Positions 62,077 through 64,000 of a stretch of DNA of 64,000 nucleotides are shown here, one piece after another. Position 1 is the first letter of the stretch. Every line of letters begins with the position of its first letter. A model generated the notes under the pieces. The model did not search any database, was not told where the DNA came from, and was given only the letters and a program-made list of their open reading frames with translations. The position numbers and the translations under genes are program-made. Source of the DNA: Phymatolithon calcareum. Taxonomy: Eukaryota; Rhodophyta; Florideophyceae; Hapalidiales. Location of the stretch: assembly GCA_977006965.1 (NCBI GenBank), contig OZ345383.1, positions 1,612,001 through 1,676,000 of the forward strand, given 5' to 3'.

Positions 62077-63123
62077 GGCGGATGCGGGCGGCGAGAGGAA
62101 TCACGGCGATGGGGGCATGGGCATTCGGAGGCTGTTAAAGTTATGTCCGACGGGCAGCGCCCTGTTCGTGCATGTCGCCCTGCTTTGCTTGCTTGTGTCA
62201 CTGCATCGGCGGCACAAGGACTACAGCACTACAACGCTTGGCATCTACTGTATTTTTATTTTCACGTTGATGGACGTGCTCGGTCACTGAAGTTATTTTT
62301 ATGACGCACCCTTTTTTTCGATCATCGCAAAAAAATGCCATAAAGCAATCTGTATGGGGATTTCACAACCATCGTGCATACCACACCTACAACTGTACAG
62401 TACTGTACTCTCTTCGGTGTTAGGACTGTAATTTATCTCTATTTTTCATACATTTTATACTGGCCACCGCGGCAGCAAGGCGCTGTTGAGGGCCTACTGG
62501 CTCAGCTCAAACGGTCTCACACAATAAAATTTATTGATATAAAATTATGATTAAGAAGCGTCTGCTTTTCACTCCGGTCCTCTCTAACACGTGGTGAAAT
62601 CTGAGCCGCATGCACGTCACAACAGCTGGACAGGTCCAACCAGGGGAGCATAACACTCCCCTGGTTCAACCATACTATTTCTAGCAACCGCCACCATGTT
62701 CCATAATCAGTTGCTTATTTGATGGCAATGAGAAACGGCAGGCTTACAGCATGTCCAATACATGACCTCCATACAGCCCATGAATTGTGAACTATTTTTC
62801 AAAAACTGTGAAAATGGTATGAGTATGTGTTGTTTTCCGGTTATTTCTCGAAACTTCTCCAAATATTTAAAGAACACGACCTGACTTTTCAAACTTTTCG
62901 AAACTCACCATAAATAACCGTAAAACATGGTGTACTTTCAAGCTGGAGATGGGCGCCAAGCGCAGTACTTGGCACTGCTTGTAGGCGTGTACCTCTCGTT
63001 TAGGTCTTCAACGGACCCCGATCGCGCCGTACCCTAAACGACTTTATCCCTGCGCAAACATCCCTCCTTTAACAATAATCGCATCCGTGATTCCGCGCCT
63101 GCCGCGTGCTCGCCCAGGCGGTC
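62077..63123. other. Intergenic between divergent PP2C and the edge gene
   Basis: Shared upstream region of two divergently oriented genes. 62633-62648 pairs with 62656-62671 (16-base arms, two mismatches, 7-base loop). Around 62485-62560 GTTGAGGGCC followed by an AATAAAATTTATTGAT stretch recalls a LINE-A end, but the match is too short to call. No further gene is seen. Confidence 0.45.
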
Positions 63124-64000
63124 ATGACCGGCGAGGCAGCGTCTGCTCACCCATCTTCTGGACCCTCGTCCATTACCCCGCCTCCGCCGAACCGTCATCC
63201 AAAGCACCCGTCCTTCCTCTTCGCCGCCCACTTGTCGCAAACCACAGAGGCCGCCAATGCAACAACACCTCCTGTCCAGCCGCCCGATGCCGCTGATGCG
63301 CAGTCCGATTTTGTTCACCCACACACTCATTCCGATCCCGCGCTTCCCGACGTAGCACATTCGGAACCGTTTGACATCCAAATTCATGACCATGCTCATC
63401 AAGATCCGCCGCATCTCTCGGACCAACCCCCTGCACATCAGCATCAGCACTCGTCTCACCTCTCCGAGCAACCGGTCTCCGAATTAACCTCCGAAATCCC
63501 TCCCGAAATCCCTCCCGAAATGTCTCCGGTAATCCCCCCAAATACCCACGACCATATGCACGTCGACCATGCTCAGCAGGTCGTGGACCGCGCGGAAGAG
63601 GCAGCCCTTCGCGCAGAAGAGCTTTCTCGTGGTATGGAGAATGGAGTCAATGGAGTGGAACCAGCACCCCATCAGTCTATACCTGCTACACATATATCTG
63701 CAAATCCCATGAACATAGACCCTGCAGTCGACCAGGTATTGCATCAAGCTTCTCAGCTGGCACAGGATACTACTGTTTCCACACCCGACGGAGACCGACC
63801 GCACTCGCAAACCGTACATCCCTCGATGCATCAATCACTGGAGCGCACGGTACAGCAACATGTGGAACGGGAGAATGTAAACACTGGTGCTCGTGCTTCA
63901 CGGGTCCACCTTGACCGAGCAGCAGCAGCCGCCGGCTCTGCTTCGGCAGCCCTAGCGGAGCAGATGCATCCCGAAGAGACATCGGATACGCAAAGGGTAA
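63124..64000 (+). CDS. N-terminal part of a His/Pro/Gln-rich protein, runs off the window
   Basis: Open for 292 codons from ATG 63124 to the window edge, with no stop. An in-frame TGA at 63088 makes this the first usable ATG. Composition is strongly biased: many His, Pro, Gln, Ala and Ser, with a short repeat of IPPE (about residues 127-137, a 12-base tandem CCCTCCCGAAAT) and clusters such as HQHQHSSHLSEQ. It looks disordered. The last part (AEEAALRAEEL, ARASRVHLDRAAAAAG) is more helical. No domain is recognised. The final CAAAGGGTAA could be a splice donor. A regulatory protein is possible but unsupported. Confidence 0.65.
   Translation, partial: MTGEAASAHPSSGPSSITPPPPNRHPKHPSFLFAAHLSQTTEAANATTPPVQPPDAADAQSDFVHPHTHSDPALPDVAHSEPFDIQIHDHAHQDPPHLSDQPPAHQHQHSSHLSEQPVSELTSEIPPEIPPEMSPVIPPNTHDHMHVDHAQQVVDRAEEAALRAEELSRGMENGVNGVEPAPHQSIPATHISANPMNIDPAVDQVLHQASQLAQDTTVSTPDGDRPHSQTVHPSMHQSLERTVQQHVERENVNTGARASRVHLDRAAAAAGSASAALAEQMHPEETSDTQRV

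Noticed and set aside
61439-62304. Plus-strand frames opposite the PP2C gene
   Set aside because: They lie antisense to a clear phosphatase and contain no domain.
62485-62560. Possible LINE-A 3' end next to the PP2C gene
   Set aside because: Only GTTGAGGGCC and an AT-rich run agree; no preceding LINE sequence and no target duplication.
1-64000. Bacterial features: operons, CRISPR arrays, ribosome-binding sites, rRNA or tRNA genes
   Set aside because: None seen. Spliced genes, TATA boxes and eukaryotic retroelements make this eukaryotic nuclear DNA.

Overview
The window is nuclear DNA of a eukaryote whose genome is dominated by transposable elements. Three near-identical intronless nitrate transporter genes of the NNP family, a mixed set of non-LTR, DIRS-like, Ty3 and Ty1 retroelements, piggyBac and hAT transposons, and sparse host genes on roughly balanced base composition fit a florideophyte red alga (Chondrus- or Gracilaria-like). 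That assignment is inference from gene content, not from any diagnostic marker.

Layout. 1-3.0 kb: non-LTR (LINE) remnants and one small retroposon. 3.8-6.2 kb: a DIRS-like element with reverse transcriptase, RNase H and tyrosine recombinase (minus). 6.2-8.0 kb: a LINE with endonuclease and RT (minus). 8.3-17.9 kb: a decayed Ty3/gypsy element on the minus strand between two ~340-bp direct repeats, with an unrecognised plus-strand reading frame in its 3' part that is split by a LINE insertion. 17.9-20.2 kb: a broken piggyBac. 21.5-30.5 kb: stacked LINEs invaded by two hAT elements with 8-bp target duplications and a retroposon nested inside one of them. 31.6-36.8 kb: two host genes, a secreted malectin-like protein and a Yippee-like protein with four small introns, around a stretch rich in near-perfect hairpins. 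37.8-51.2 kb: a large palindrome with arms 38911-44212 and 45421-50722, each carrying one nitrate transporter gene, an LTR-element gag/protease piece and LINE ends. 53.5-60.3 kb: more LINEs, a third nitrate transporter and a 3' fragment of a fourth. 61.1-64 kb: a PP2C phosphatase and the start of a His/Pro/Gln-rich protein running off the window.

The host genes do not form a pathway. The nitrate transporters are a locally amplified family: two convergent copies in the palindrome and a third sharing an uninterrupted ~1.64-kb identical tract with them. The most unusual signal is a set of fold-back insertions (left flank, its inverse copy, inverse copy of right flank, right flank). In two cases a homologous element elsewhere in the window lacks the insertion, which points to a recurrent break-repair scar.

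LINE families are labelled A to G here for convenience only, by shared 3' ends. Comparisons were made by eye, so percent identities are approximate.
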